Positions 12,011-20,193 of a stretch of DNA of 22,005 nt are shown one piece after another. The notes beneath the pieces are model-generated. The model made no database searches. It saw only the letters and a program-made list of their open reading frames with translations, and was not told where the DNA came from. The stretch spans positions 1 to 22,005 of the forward strand of contig VSMY01000034.1 of assembly GCA_009773995.1 (NCBI GenBank), read 5' to 3'. Each line of letters begins with the position of its first letter. Positions within the stretch are counted from its first letter, which is position 1. The translations under genes were made by a program, and so were the position numbers. This stretch comes from Oscillibacter sp. (lineage in GTDB: Bacteria; Bacillota; Clostridia; Oscillospirales; Oscillospiraceae).

Positions 12011-14473
12011 TTGGACCGGCAAAACAGCGAGCAAAAGCAGAGCCCCATGGAACGGCTGGCGGCCTTCATCGTGGACAAGAGGAAGGCGTTCTATCTGCTG
12101 TACATCGGGCTTGCCATTTTCTGCGCCTTCTCCAGCGGCTGGACGGCGGTGAACGACGACCTCACCAGCTACCTTCCCGCCGAGACGGAGACCCGGCGGG
12201 GCCTCACCGTCATGGAGGAGGAGTTCGTCACCTTCGGCACCAACCGGATTCTGGTGGACAACATCCCACAGGACCGGGCCCAGGCCCTGGCGGAGGAGCT
12301 GGAAGCCCTGGAGGGAGTCAAGTCCGTGGAGTTCGACGGGACGGAGGACCACTACACAAACGGCTCCGCCCTGCTCTCCGTCACTTACGACGGCGCGGCG
12401 GACGACCAAGTCAGCCTGGACGCCCTGGACCGGGTGAGGGAAGTCCTGGCGGGCTACGATCTCTACGTCACCGGAGACACCGGGAACTCCGCCTCCGAGA
12501 GCCTGGAGGCGGAGATGCAGGTGGTTATGGTCATTGCCGTGGTCATCATCCTGCTGGTGCTGCTGTTTACCTCCCACACCTACATGGAGATTCCCGTCTT
12601 GCTTGCCACCTTCGGCATGGCGGCGCTTTTGAACAAGGGGACAAACTTCCTCTTCGGGGAGATCTCCTTTGTCTCCAACTCTGTGGCGGTGGTGCTCCAG
12701 CTGGCCCTGGCCATCGACTACGCCATCATCCTCTGCCACCGCTACACCGAGGAGCGGGAGCAGCTGGAAGCGCGGGAGGCGGTGGTCATGGCCCTGAGCA
12801 AGGCCATCCCGGAGATCGCGGGCAGCTCCATGACCACCCTGTCCGGCCTGGGGGCCATGTGCTTCATGCGCTTCGGCATCGGCCGGGACCTGGGCGTGAT
12901 TTTGATGAAAGCCATCGTGCTGAGCCTCCTCAGCGTCTTCACCCTGATGCCGGGGCTCCTCATGAGCTTCAGCCGTCTGATTGACCGGACCCACCACAAA
13001 AGCTTTGTTCCCCAGATTTCCGCCTGGGGCCGCCTGGCGGTGAAAACCCGGTACATCATGCCCCCCATTTTCATCGTCCTGCTCATCGGCGGGTTTCTCT
13101 TTTCCAACCGGTGCCCCTATGTCTACGGCCAGACCACCCTGACCACCCTGCGGCAGAATGAATCCCAGATTGCCCAGCAAAAGGTGGACGGGACCTTCGG
13201 CGGGGTGAACACCATCGCCGTCATGGTCCCCGCCGGGGACTACGAGCGGGAGGGCCGCCTCCTGCGGGACCTGGAGGCCATGCCGGAAATCGGCAGCGTT
13301 CTGGGCCTGGCCAACATTGAGGCTATGGACGGCTATGTGCTGACGGACCGCCTCACCCCCCGGCAGTTCGCGGAGCTGACGGACCTGGACGTGGAGGCCG
13401 CCCGCCTCCTCTACACCGCCTACGCCGTGAACCAGGAGAGCTACGGTCAGGTGGTGTCCGGCCTGGACAGCTACGGCGTGCCATTGCTGGACATGTTCCT
13501 CTTTGTCTACGACCAGATGGAGGAGGGCTACCTCACCCTGGACGATGAGATGACCGAGACCATCGAGGACCTCCACGTCCAGCTCTCCGACGCCCAGCTC
13601 CAGCTCAAGGGCGAAACCTACAGCCGTCTGGTGCTGCAATTGAATCTCCCGGAGGAGAGCCCAGAGACCTTCGCCTTCCTGGACACGCTCCACGACGCCG
13701 CCGGGAGGTATTACGAAGACTACCTGGTGGTGGGCAACTCTACCAGCGACTTCGACCTCTCCAGCTCCTTTGAAAAGGACAACATCGTCATCGGCGTGCT
13801 GACCATCGTCTTTGTCATTCTGGTGCTGGTGTTCACCTTCAAGTCCTCCGGGCTTCCGGTGCTGCTGATCCTGGTCATCCAGGGCAGCGTGTGGATCAAC
13901 TTCTCCTTTCCTTACTTGATGAAGGAAAACCTGTTCTTCCTCAGTTACCTGGTGGTCAGCTCCATCCAGATGGGGGCGAACATCGACTACGCCATCGTCA
14001 TAGCCAACCGCTACACGGAGCTGAAACAGGAGATGCCCTTGAAGGACGCGGTGGTGGAGTCCCTGAACCAGGCGTTCCCCACCATCGTCACCTCCGGCAC
14101 CATCCTGGCTTCGGCGGGGGCGCTGATCGGCGTGCTGTCCACCAATCCCTCCATCTCCTCCATCGGCGTGTGCCTGGGCCGGGGGACCCTGATCTCCATC
14201 TTTCTGGTTATGGGCATCCTGCCCCAGATTCTGCTGCTGGGAGACGTTATTATCGAGAAGACCGCCTTCACCCTCAAGGCCCGTCTGCCGCTCCAGAGCC
14301 GCACCGGCCTGATGCGGCTGGACGGTCATGTCCGGGGCTATGTCTCCGGTATGGTGGACGCGGATTTCACCGGCCTGCTCCACGGCACCATCAACGCCGC
14401 CGTCGAAAGCGGAGCGGTGGAGGATCAGCCGGAGAGCGCCGCCCTGCCCGGCGGCGGAAAGGAGGAAGCGTGA
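12011..14473 (+). CDS. MMPL/RND family membrane exporter
   Basis: This protein of about 820 aa has duplicated MMPL halves. Each half has one helix (the first at about residues 26-43), a large extracellular loop, then a bundle of five helices. Proton-relay-type motifs are AIDYAIILCHRYTEE near residue 236 and NIDYAIVIANRYTE near residue 658. The family moves lipids, peptides or other hydrophobic molecules using the proton gradient. TTG at 12011 is preferred, with GGAAGAGGAA just upstream; ATG at 12047 is an alternative. Its stop overlaps the ATG of the large surface protein (TGATG), so the two are co-translated and probably work together. Confidence 0.9.
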   Translation: MDRQNSEQKQSPMERLAAFIVDKRKAFYLLYIGLAIFCAFSSGWTAVNDDLTSYLPAETETRRGLTVMEEEFVTFGTNRILVDNIPQDRAQALAEELEALEGVKSVEFDGTEDHYTNGSALLSVTYDGAADDQVSLDALDRVREVLAGYDLYVTGDTGNSASESLEAEMQVVMVIAVVIILLVLLFTSHTYMEIPVLLATFGMAALLNKGTNFLFGEISFVSNSVAVVLQLALAIDYAIILCHRYTEEREQLEAREAVVMALSKAIPEIAGSSMTTLSGLGAMCFMRFGIGRDLGVILMKAIVLSLLSVFTLMPGLLMSFSRLIDRTHHKSFVPQISAWGRLAVKTRYIMPPIFIVLLIGGFLFSNRCPYVYGQTTLTTLRQNESQIAQQKVDGTFGGVNTIAVMVPAGDYEREGRLLRDLEAMPEIGSVLGLANIEAMDGYVLTDRLTPRQFAELTDLDVEAARLLYTAYAVNQESYGQVVSGLDSYGVPLLDMFLFVYDQMEEGYLTLDDEMTETIEDLHVQLSDAQLQLKGETYSRLVLQLNLPEESPETFAFLDTLHDAAGRYYEDYLVVGNSTSDFDLSSSFEKDNIVIGVLTIVFVILVLVFTFKSSGLPVLLILVIQGSVWINFSFPYLMKENLFFLSYLVVSSIQMGANIDYAIVIANRYTELKQEMPLKDAVVESLNQAFPTIVTSGTILASAGALIGVLSTNPSISSIGVCLGRGTLISIFLVMGILPQILLLGDVIIEKTAFTLKARLPLQSRTGLMRLDGHVRGYVSGMVDADFTGLLHGTINAAVESGAVEDQPESAALPGGGKEEA

Positions 14474-17400
14474 TGAACACCTTGAAACGGCGCGCGGCCT
14501 CCCTGCTTCTGGCCCTCTGCCTGCTGGCGGGAACGGCCCTGCCCATGGCGCGGGGAGCGGAGGACGAGATTACGATTTCCTCGGCGGAGGAACTGCTGGA
14601 CTTTGCCGAGCGCTGCGCCCTGGACGCCTGGTCCCGGGGAAAAACCGTCCGCCTGACGGCGGACCTGGACCTGGGGGGCGCGGAGTTCACTCCCATTCCC
14701 ACCTTCGGCGGGACCTTCCTGGGGGAGGGGCATAAGATCACGAACCTGCATATCACCGCCGCCGGGTCCAACATGGGTCTTTTCCGCTACCTGCAGGAGG
14801 GGGCGGAGATCCGGGACCTGAACGTTACCGGCAGCGTCCGGCCCTCCGGTAGCGCCGCCAATGTGGGCGGCATCGTGGGAAACAACGCCGGGGCCGTCCG
14901 AAACTGCACCTTCCACGGAACCGTGGAGGGCGGCAGCGCCGTGGGCGGCGTGGCGGGCCTGAACCGGGAAACCGGCGAAATCGCCCGGACCATCACCACC
15001 GGCACGGTGACCGGAGAGGCGTATACCGGCGGCGCGGCGGGGCGGAATCTGGGAAGCCTGCTCCAGTGTGAAAACGGGGCCGGCGTCAACACCGCCCCGC
15101 CGGACGAGGACGCCGCCGTGGACATGGACAGCCTGTCCCTGTCCCTGGAGGGGGAGTCCGTTCCGGAGGACGGGGATGACGGCGGCTTCCTGAAAAACCA
15201 CAGCGACACCGGCGGCGTGGTGGGCTGGTCCAACGGCGTGGTCTACAGCTGCCTGAACACCGGAGCCGTGGGCTATCCCCACGTGGGCTACAACGTGGGC
15301 GGCGTGGCCGGGCGGCAGAGCGGACACCTGTCCGGCTGCACCAACCGGGGCCCGGTCTATGGCCGGAAGGACGTGGGCGGCGTCGTGGGCCAGGCGGAGC
15401 CGGACGTGGCCCTTTCCCCGGAGAGCGGAACCCTGGAGCGCCTCCGCCGGGAGCTGGACACGCTGGAAACCCTGATTGACCGCTGTTTGAACCGGGCCGA
15501 GGGAAACGGGGACGCCCTCTCCGCCCGCCTCAGCGCCATGGGCCTCACCACGGACGAGGCGCGGGACCATACCGAGGACCTGCTGGACCGGCTCTCCGGC
15601 TTCACCGATGAAAACATTGACTCCATCAACCGCCTCAGCGCCTCCGTCACCAAGGCCCTGGAGGACCTGACCCCGGCTCTGGAGGAGCTGTCCGGCGTCT
15701 CCGGCCGGGTGGAGACCCTGGCGGACCGCCTGGAGGACGCTCTGGACGCCCTGGGGCGCGCGGCGGAGGGGGGCGCGGACGTGTCCGCCGAGACAAGCCT
15801 TGCCGCCGGAATCTTTCGCCGGGCGGGGGAGGCGCTGAGCGCCGCGGTCCGGGACCTCCGGTCCGCCGTGGAGGCTCTGCAAAGCGCCGTGGTGATTCAC
15901 GACCAGGAGGCGGTGAACGCCGCTCTGGAGAATCTGGCCCTTTCCCTGGAAACCTTCGGCGCGGCCCTGGAACAGGCGGGGCAGGCGGCGGAGGACCTGT
16001 ATAAAGCCCTGGAGGCGTTCCCGGAGCTGTCCGGCGTGCGGGAGGTCCTGCGGGAGCAGATGGCCCCGGCCCTCCGGGGCATGGGCGAGGCCCTGGTACA
16101 GGCGGGCGGGGCCCTGAAAACCCTGAAAGACAACACCGGGTTGGACTGGTCTCAGGTCCGGACCTCTCTGGAGGAGGCCGGAGCGGGCTTCCGGGACCTG
16201 GGCAGCGCCTCGGAGCGGCTGAACGAGGCCGTCGCCGCCTTGCAGACCGCCCTGGGGTCCCTGGGGAATCTCTCCGGGCAGCTGGGAGGCGCCGTGAAAG
16301 AGCTGGCGGACGCCGCCGCCCTGGCGGCCCCCATGGGCCGGGGGCTGGAGCGGGCCTTCGGCATCCTGGGCTCCGTCGCCGACGGCCTGGCCAAAGACGG
16401 CCCTGTTCAGCTCATCCCCCTGGGGGACGGGGTCCGGAACGCGGGCCGGGGCCTCTTCGACTCCCTGACCGATCTCTCTCAGGAGCTGGAGGACCTTCAC
16501 GAGACCGTCTCCACCGCGGGAGACCAGCTCGGCGCCGACCTCCGGGCCGTCACCCGCCAGTTCAACACGGTCTTCGCGGTGCTGTTGGATGTCCTTTCCG
16601 ACGCCGGGGACGGGGACGCCTCCCGGGAGCTGGTGGAGGATACCTCCGACGAGAACATCGCCGCCACCCGTCTGGGCAAGGTGGAGAACTGCCGGAACGA
16701 GGCCCCCGTGGACGGGGACCGGAACGTGGGCGGCGTCGTAGGGGCCATGTCCATCGAGTACGGCCTGGACCCGGAGGGAGACCTGGAACTGTCCCTGGGC
16801 GGGACCTACGAGACCAAGGCGGTGCTGCAAAGCTCCGTCAACCGCGGCTCCGTCACCGCCAAGAAGGACTGCGCCGGGGGACTGGCGGGCCGGATGGACC
16901 TGGGCACCGCCCTGGGCTGTGAGAACTACGGCTCCGTCGCCAGCACCAGCGGAAGCTATGTGGGCGGCGTCGCGGGCTATGCCGACGCGGTGGTCCGGGA
17001 CAGCTTTGCCAAATGCGCCCTCTCCGGCGGAAACGACGTCGGCGGTGTCGCCGGGTGGGCGGACCGCCTCCGGGACTGCTATGCCATCGCCACCGTGCTG
17101 GAGGGTACGGAACGGGTGGGAGCCGTGGCCGGGAGCGGGGAGCCGGAGAACATCCTGCGCTGCTTCTTCGTGGACACGGGCCTGGCCGGGATCGACGGCG
17201 TGAGCTACGACGGCTCCGCCCAGCCCATTTCCTTTGAAGAGCTTCGGGCCCTGCCGGACGTTCCGGCGGAGTTTGCCGCCTTTACCCTGACCCTGAACAT
17301 AGATGGGGAAACCGTGAAGGAAATCCCCTTTGCCTACGGACAGGACCTGAGCAAGCTGGAGCTGCCCCCGGTGCCGGAGCGGGAGGACTGCTACGGCGCG

Positions 17401-17925
17401 TGGCCGGACTTCGACACCTCCGGCCTGAACTCCGATATCACCCTGGAGGCGGTGTACACCCCCTGGGTCACTCTGCTGGCAAGCTCCGAGCAGGAGGGAA
17501 AACTGGCCCTGGCCCTGGCGGAGGGGCGGTTTACCGGGGAGGCCGTCCTTCACGTCCGGCCGACCCTGTCGTCCACGGCCCCCACGGAGGGCACACTGTG
17601 GGATATCACCCTCACGGGCACGGATTTGGGGCCGGAGGAGGACGTGACCCTGCGCCTGCTGAACACCACGGGAGGCCGGGCGGAGGTCCGGCAGTATCAA
17701 AGCGGCCGGTGGGTCCGTTTGGACGCCGAAACCAACGGAAGCTATCTGATTGTGACCACGCGGGGGACCCACGGGACCTTCAACATCGCCCCCGCCCAGG
17801 GGAACGGGCCGCTGCTGCCGGTCCTGCTGGCCGCCGCCGTCCTCCTGATCCTGTTGGCGGTCCTCCGTCTGCGGAAGCGGAAGAAGCAAAAAACGGCGGA
17901 GGCCAAGGCCCCTGCCCCCAAATAA
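14473..17925 (+). CDS. Large membrane-anchored surface protein with GLUG repeats split by a long helical segment
   Basis: This 1150-aa protein has a signal peptide (LLLALCLLAGTALPMARGA, likely cut near residue 28). Repeats of the GLUG type, such as NVGGIVGNNAGAV (about 131) and VGGVAGRQSG, fill about residues 100-315. Residues about 317-735 form a helical segment with leucine heptads and little aromatic content. GLUG-type repeats resume at about 750-900 (NVGGVVGAM, YVGGVAGYAD, DVGGVAGWAD). A FAYGQDLSKLELPPVPERED segment resembles bacterial cell-surface repeats. The C-terminus has a helix at about 1115-1132 and a basic tail. The ATG at 14473 has GGAGGAAG upstream and overlaps the exporter stop. 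It may be an extracellular extension or partner of the exporter (inference). Confidence 0.85.
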   Translation: MNTLKRRAASLLLALCLLAGTALPMARGAEDEITISSAEELLDFAERCALDAWSRGKTVRLTADLDLGGAEFTPIPTFGGTFLGEGHKITNLHITAAGSNMGLFRYLQEGAEIRDLNVTGSVRPSGSAANVGGIVGNNAGAVRNCTFHGTVEGGSAVGGVAGLNRETGEIARTITTGTVTGEAYTGGAAGRNLGSLLQCENGAGVNTAPPDEDAAVDMDSLSLSLEGESVPEDGDDGGFLKNHSDTGGVVGWSNGVVYSCLNTGAVGYPHVGYNVGGVAGRQSGHLSGCTNRGPVYGRKDVGGVVGQAEPDVALSPESGTLERLRRELDTLETLIDRCLNRAEGNGDALSARLSAMGLTTDEARDHTEDLLDRLSGFTDENIDSINRLSASVTKALEDLTPALEELSGVSGRVETLADRLEDALDALGRAAEGGADVSAETSLAAGIFRRAGEALSAAVRDLRSAVEALQSAVVIHDQEAVNAALENLALSLETFGAALEQAGQAAEDLYKALEAFPELSGVREVLREQMAPALRGMGEALVQAGGALKTLKDNTGLDWSQVRTSLEEAGAGFRDLGSASERLNEAVAALQTALGSLGNLSGQLGGAVKELADAAALAAPMGRGLERAFGILGSVADGLAKDGPVQLIPLGDGVRNAGRGLFDSLTDLSQELEDLHETVSTAGDQLGADLRAVTRQFNTVFAVLLDVLSDAGDGDASRELVEDTSDENIAATRLGKVENCRNEAPVDGDRNVGGVVGAMSIEYGLDPEGDLELSLGGTYETKAVLQSSVNRGSVTAKKDCAGGLAGRMDLGTALGCENYGSVASTSGSYVGGVAGYADAVVRDSFAKCALSGGNDVGGVAGWADRLRDCYAIATVLEGTERVGAVAGSGEPENILRCFFVDTGLAGIDGVSYDGSAQPISFEELRALPDVPAEFAAFTLTLNIDGETVKEIPFAYGQDLSKLELPPVPEREDCYGAWPDFDTSGLNSDITLEAVYTPWVTLLASSEQEGKLALALAEGRFTGEAVLHVRPTLSSTAPTEGTLWDITLTGTDLGPEEDVTLRLLNTTGGRAEVRQYQSGRWVRLDAETNGSYLIVTTRGTHGTFNIAPAQGNGPLLPVLLAAAVLLILLAVLRLRKRKKQKTAEAKAPAPK

Positions 17926-17927
17926 GA

Positions 17928-17972
17928 GAATACAAAGAGGACTGCCGGGGATTGACAGTCCTCTTTGTATTC
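17928..17972. terminator. Bidirectional terminator, 17-bp perfect stem
   Basis: A stem of 17 perfect pairs (17928-17944 / 17956-17972) with an 11-nt loop starts 2 bp after the surface-protein stop. The T-rich arm (CTCTTTGTATTC) replaces a separate T-run. It lies between convergent genes. Confidence 0.75.
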
Positions 17973-18056
17973 CAAAACGTTTCTCCCGTGCTTTGCTTCC
18001 GCCCGCCGCCGGACATGCGGAGCGGGAAAGAGCCCTTTAGTCGAGACCGGGACCTT

Positions 18057-18635
18057 CTAAGCGCCGGAGCCTCTGGAAGGGTGCTTGTCCTCCGGGGAAA
18101 GCAGCCGTTCCGCCTTCTCCCCGGCGTACCACATATTGTAGGTCTGCCGGTAGATTTCCGCGGCCTCCTCCGTATGGCACACCATGCGCACCCGGCGGGG
18201 GAGGGCATGCTCCCGCAAAAAATCCATAATGGCCTTCAGGGCCACGCCGGCGGCCTGGGCCATGGGGTAGCCGTAGACCCCGGTGGAGATGGAGGGGAAG
18301 TCCACGGTCTCGATGCTGTGGGCCTCCGCCAGCGCCAGGCAGGAGCGGTAGCAGGAGGCCAATAGGGCCGCCTCGCCATAGTCCCCGCCCCGCCAGATGG
18401 GGCCGGGGGTGTGGAGGACGTAGCTTGCGGGGAGGTTGTAGCCGCGGGTCAGCTTGGCCTGTCCGGTCTCGCACCCCCCCAGGGTCCGGCACTCCGCCAG
18501 GAGCCCCGGCCCGGCGGCCCGGTGAATGGCCCCGTCCACCCCGCTGCCCCCTAAAAGGGTGGTGTTGGCGGCGTTGACGATGGCCTGGGCGTCGGATTTC
18601 GTGATGTCTCCCACGAGAATGGAAAAGCGGTCCAT
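18057..18635 (-). CDS. Macrodomain protein, O-acetyl-ADP-ribose deacetylase type
   Basis: This 192-aa macrodomain of the MacroD/YmdB group hydrolyses O-acetyl-ADP-ribose or removes ADP-ribose from proteins. Motifs are the N-terminal ILVGDIT, IVNAANTTLLGGSGVDGAIH (ADP-ribose binding and catalytic loop) and FPSISTGVYGYP (phosphate-binding loop). The C-terminal tail is short. The ATG at 18635 is chosen because AAGGAGG lies 8 nt upstream, although the frame opens earlier at 18701. It is divergent from the MerR/TipA-like gene. No ADP-ribosyltransferase partner is adjacent. Confidence 0.93.
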   Translation of the reverse strand: MDRFSILVGDITKSDAQAIVNAANTTLLGGSGVDGAIHRAAGPGLLAECRTLGGCETGQAKLTRGYNLPASYVLHTPGPIWRGGDYGEAALLASCYRSCLALAEAHSIETVDFPSISTGVYGYPMAQAAGVALKAIMDFLREHALPRRVRMVCHTEEAAEIYRQTYNMWYAGEKAERLLSPEDKHPSRGSGA

Positions 18636-18672
18636 GGCGGGGCCCTCCTTATCAAGTAAATTGGTTATGAAT

Positions 18673-18701
18673 ATAGTATCGGACTTTCGCCGGGAAGGCA
18701 A
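18673..18701 (-). promoter_or_regulatory. Possible promoter of the macrodomain gene
   Basis: On the reverse strand TTGCCT (18701-18696), a 17-bp spacer and TACTAT (18678-18673), 38 bp before the start codon. Both boxes are imperfect. Confidence 0.4.
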
Positions 18702-18734
18702 ATAAAATTTTTTTGGGAAATTTGAATTTGCCCC

Positions 18735-18765
18735 TTGACCTTGACGCGGCGTCAGCCCTTAGACT
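18735..18765 (+). promoter_or_regulatory. MerR-type promoter with 19-bp spacer and central dyad
   Basis: TTGACC (18735-18740) and TAGACT (18760-18765) are separated by 19 bp, the over-long spacing typical of MerR-activated promoters. The spacer contains TGACGC-G-GCGTCA (18742-18754), a perfect dyad. Activator-type autoregulation by the downstream MerR gene is the natural reading. Confidence 0.75.
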
Positions 18766-18789
18766 GTTGTTTGTCAGGAGGGATGCCCC

Positions 18790-19548
18790 ATGGAATACAC
18801 CGTAAAAGCCCTGGCGGAGCTGGCCGGGGTCACGCCCAGGACCCTGCGCTGGTACGACCAAAAGGGCCTGCTCAAGCCCCGGCGGACCACCGGGGCGGGC
18901 TACCGGCTCTACGGTCCCCGGGAGGTGGACCGGCTCCAGAACATCCTGTTTTACAAAGAGCTGGGGCTGGAGCTGGAGGCCGTCCGGGAGCTCCTGGACG
19001 CGCCTGGCTTCGACCGCCTGGCGGCGCTGCAGAGCCACCTGGCGGAGCTGGAGGCCCGGCGGCGGCGGCTGGACGCCCTGATCCTGACGGTAGAGAAAAC
19101 CATCGACGAGGCAAAAGGAGGAAGACCCATGACCGACCAGGAAAAATTCGAGGCGTTCAAGCGCCGGGCCGTGGAGGCCAACGAGGAGCAGTACGGCGAG
19201 GAAATCCGGCGGAAGTACGGCCGGGAGGCCGTGGAGGGCGCCAACGCCAAGCTCCTCTCCATGACGGAGGAGGAGCACGGACAGTGGAAGGCCCTGGAGG
19301 CGGAGATCCTCTCCGCCCTGGCCGCCGCCGTCCGCGGCCGGGAGGACCCGGCGGGGGCGGAGGGGCAAAGAATCGCGGAACTTCACCGCCGCTGGCTGTC
19401 CTATACCTGGACGGCCTACACCCCCCAGGCCCACCGAGGGCTTGCGGAGCTGTACACGGCGGACGAGCGCTTCACCGCCTACTACGACAAGGAGGTCTCC
19501 GGCTGCGCAGCGTTTCTGCGGGACGCCGTCCGGGCCTATACGGAGTGA
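18790..19548 (+). CDS. MerR-family regulator with TipAS ligand-binding domain (TipAL-like)
   Basis: This 252-aa protein has a MerR winged helix (residues 1-70, start MEYTVKALAELAGVTPRTLR, then WYDQKGLLKP), a dimerising coiled coil (about 75-110) and a TipAS-type globin-like domain (about 114-252) ending FLRDAVRAYTE. TipA-family proteins sense drugs such as thiopeptides and activate their own and resistance promoters. The ATG at 18790 has AGGAGGG upstream. The upstream promoter has a 19-bp spacer and dyad. A second start inside the gene (19129) is listed separately. The inducer is unknown. Confidence 0.92.
   Translation: MEYTVKALAELAGVTPRTLRWYDQKGLLKPRRTTGAGYRLYGPREVDRLQNILFYKELGLELEAVRELLDAPGFDRLAALQSHLAELEARRRRLDALILTVEKTIDEAKGGRPMTDQEKFEAFKRRAVEANEEQYGEEIRRKYGREAVEGANAKLLSMTEEEHGQWKALEAEILSALAAAVRGREDPAGAEGQRIAELHRRWLSYTWTAYTPQAHRGLAELYTADERFTAYYDKEVSGCAAFLRDAVRAYTE
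19129..19548 (+). CDS. Predicted internal in-frame product: free TipAS-like domain, 139 aa
   Basis: Within the MerR gene an in-frame ATG (residue 114, MTDQEKFEAF) is preceded by AAAGGAGG (19114-19121) with 7-nt spacing, a better ribosome binding site than that of many genes here. It lies exactly at the boundary between the coiled coil and the ligand-binding domain. Streptomyces lividans tipA is known to make TipAS from such an internal start; the same is inferred here. It is an alternative product, not a separate gene. Confidence 0.6.
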   Translation: MTDQEKFEAFKRRAVEANEEQYGEEIRRKYGREAVEGANAKLLSMTEEEHGQWKALEAEILSALAAAVRGREDPAGAEGQRIAELHRRWLSYTWTAYTPQAHRGLAELYTADERFTAYYDKEVSGCAAFLRDAVRAYTE

Positions 19549-19552
19549 ACGG

Positions 19553-19576
19553 AGGGCCCGCCGTCAGGCGGGCCCT
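19553..19576 (+). terminator. Terminator of the MerR/TipA-like gene
   Basis: AGGGCCCGCC (19553-19562) / GGCGGGCCCT (19567-19576) with a GTCA loop, followed by TCTCCGTTTCC. The T-run is weak. Confidence 0.7.
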
Positions 19577-19615
19577 TCTCCGTTTCCGGCGCTTGAAAAA
19601 ATTTTTTCCGCTCCC

Positions 19616-19642
19616 TCAAACTTTCCGCCCCCTTTTTCCGTC
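19616..19642 (+). promoter_or_regulatory. Possible ECF sigma promoter of the sigma/anti-sigma operon
   Basis: TCAAAC (19616-19621) and CGTC (19639-19642), 17 bp apart, resemble the TGAAAC-N16-CGTM promoters recognised by SigV/W/M-type factors, which usually drive their own operon. An overlapping TATACT (19643-19648) could serve sigma-A. Confidence 0.45.
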
Positions 19643-19710
19643 TATACTACAGACGCCGCGCAGGAGCCCAGGCGCCGGGCGGGCGGCGTACCCACGAAAG
19701 GAGCATCGTT

Positions 19711-20193
19711 GTGACAAAGGAAGAGAGACTAACGGAGTTCCTCATTGAAAACCAGGCCCGGTCCTACCGGCTGGCCTACAGCGTCCTCCACAACCGGGAG
19801 GACGCCCTGGACGCGGTGCAGACCGCCGTCTGCCGCTGTCTGGAACGGCAGGACAGCCTCCGGGATACCGGGGCCGTGAAGACCTGGTTTACCCGGATTT
19901 TGATGAACGCCTGTACGGACATCTTGCGGCGGCGGGGCCGGGTGGTCCCCTTCCCGGAGGAGGGGCCGGAGCTGGGAAGGGAGGACCCGGAGCCCTCCGA
20001 CGACTCCCTGGCCCGGCGGGTGGACGCCCTGCCCAGAGAGGTGGGGACCGTCATCAAGCTGCGGTTTTACGAGGAGCTGACCCTGAAGGAAATCGGCGAG
20101 GTCACCGGGCAGAACCTGAGCACGGTGAAGAGCCGCCTGTACGCGGGGCTGAAGAAGCTGCGCGTCGTCATGGAAGGAGCGGAAGTTTCATGA
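19711..20193 (+). CDS. ECF-type RNA polymerase sigma factor
   Basis: This 160-aa protein has a region 2 at about residues 25-75 (EDALDAVQTAVCRCLERQ; VKTWFTRILMNACTDILRRR) and a region 4 helix-turn-helix at about 108-155 (LTLKEIGEVTGQNLSTVKSR). The linker is short, as in ECF factors. The start is GTG at 19711 with GAAAGGAG 8 nt upstream. It overlaps the anti-sigma gene by 4 bp (ATGA). Pairing with an RsiV-like protein suggests a SigV-like role in envelope stress, possibly response to lysozyme, but the signal is inferred from the family. Confidence 0.93.
   Translation: MTKEERLTEFLIENQARSYRLAYSVLHNREDALDAVQTAVCRCLERQDSLRDTGAVKTWFTRILMNACTDILRRRGRVVPFPEEGPELGREDPEPSDDSLARRVDALPREVGTVIKLRFYEELTLKEIGEVTGQNLSTVKSRLYAGLKKLRVVMEGAEVS

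Noticed and set aside
11870..14383. An 837-codon open frame on the reverse strand.
   Set aside because: It is antisense to the MMPL exporter, whose motifs are unmistakable. It is a shadow frame.
15421..16680. Nucleotide tandem repeat in the helical segment of the surface protein.
   Set aside because: The periodicity is at the protein level (leucine heptads); I see no long identical nucleotide repeats.
14425..17889. An open frame of more than 1100 codons on the reverse strand.
   Set aside because: It is antisense to the GLUG-repeat protein, rich in G, Q, H and P as expected for a shadow frame, and has no ribosome binding site.
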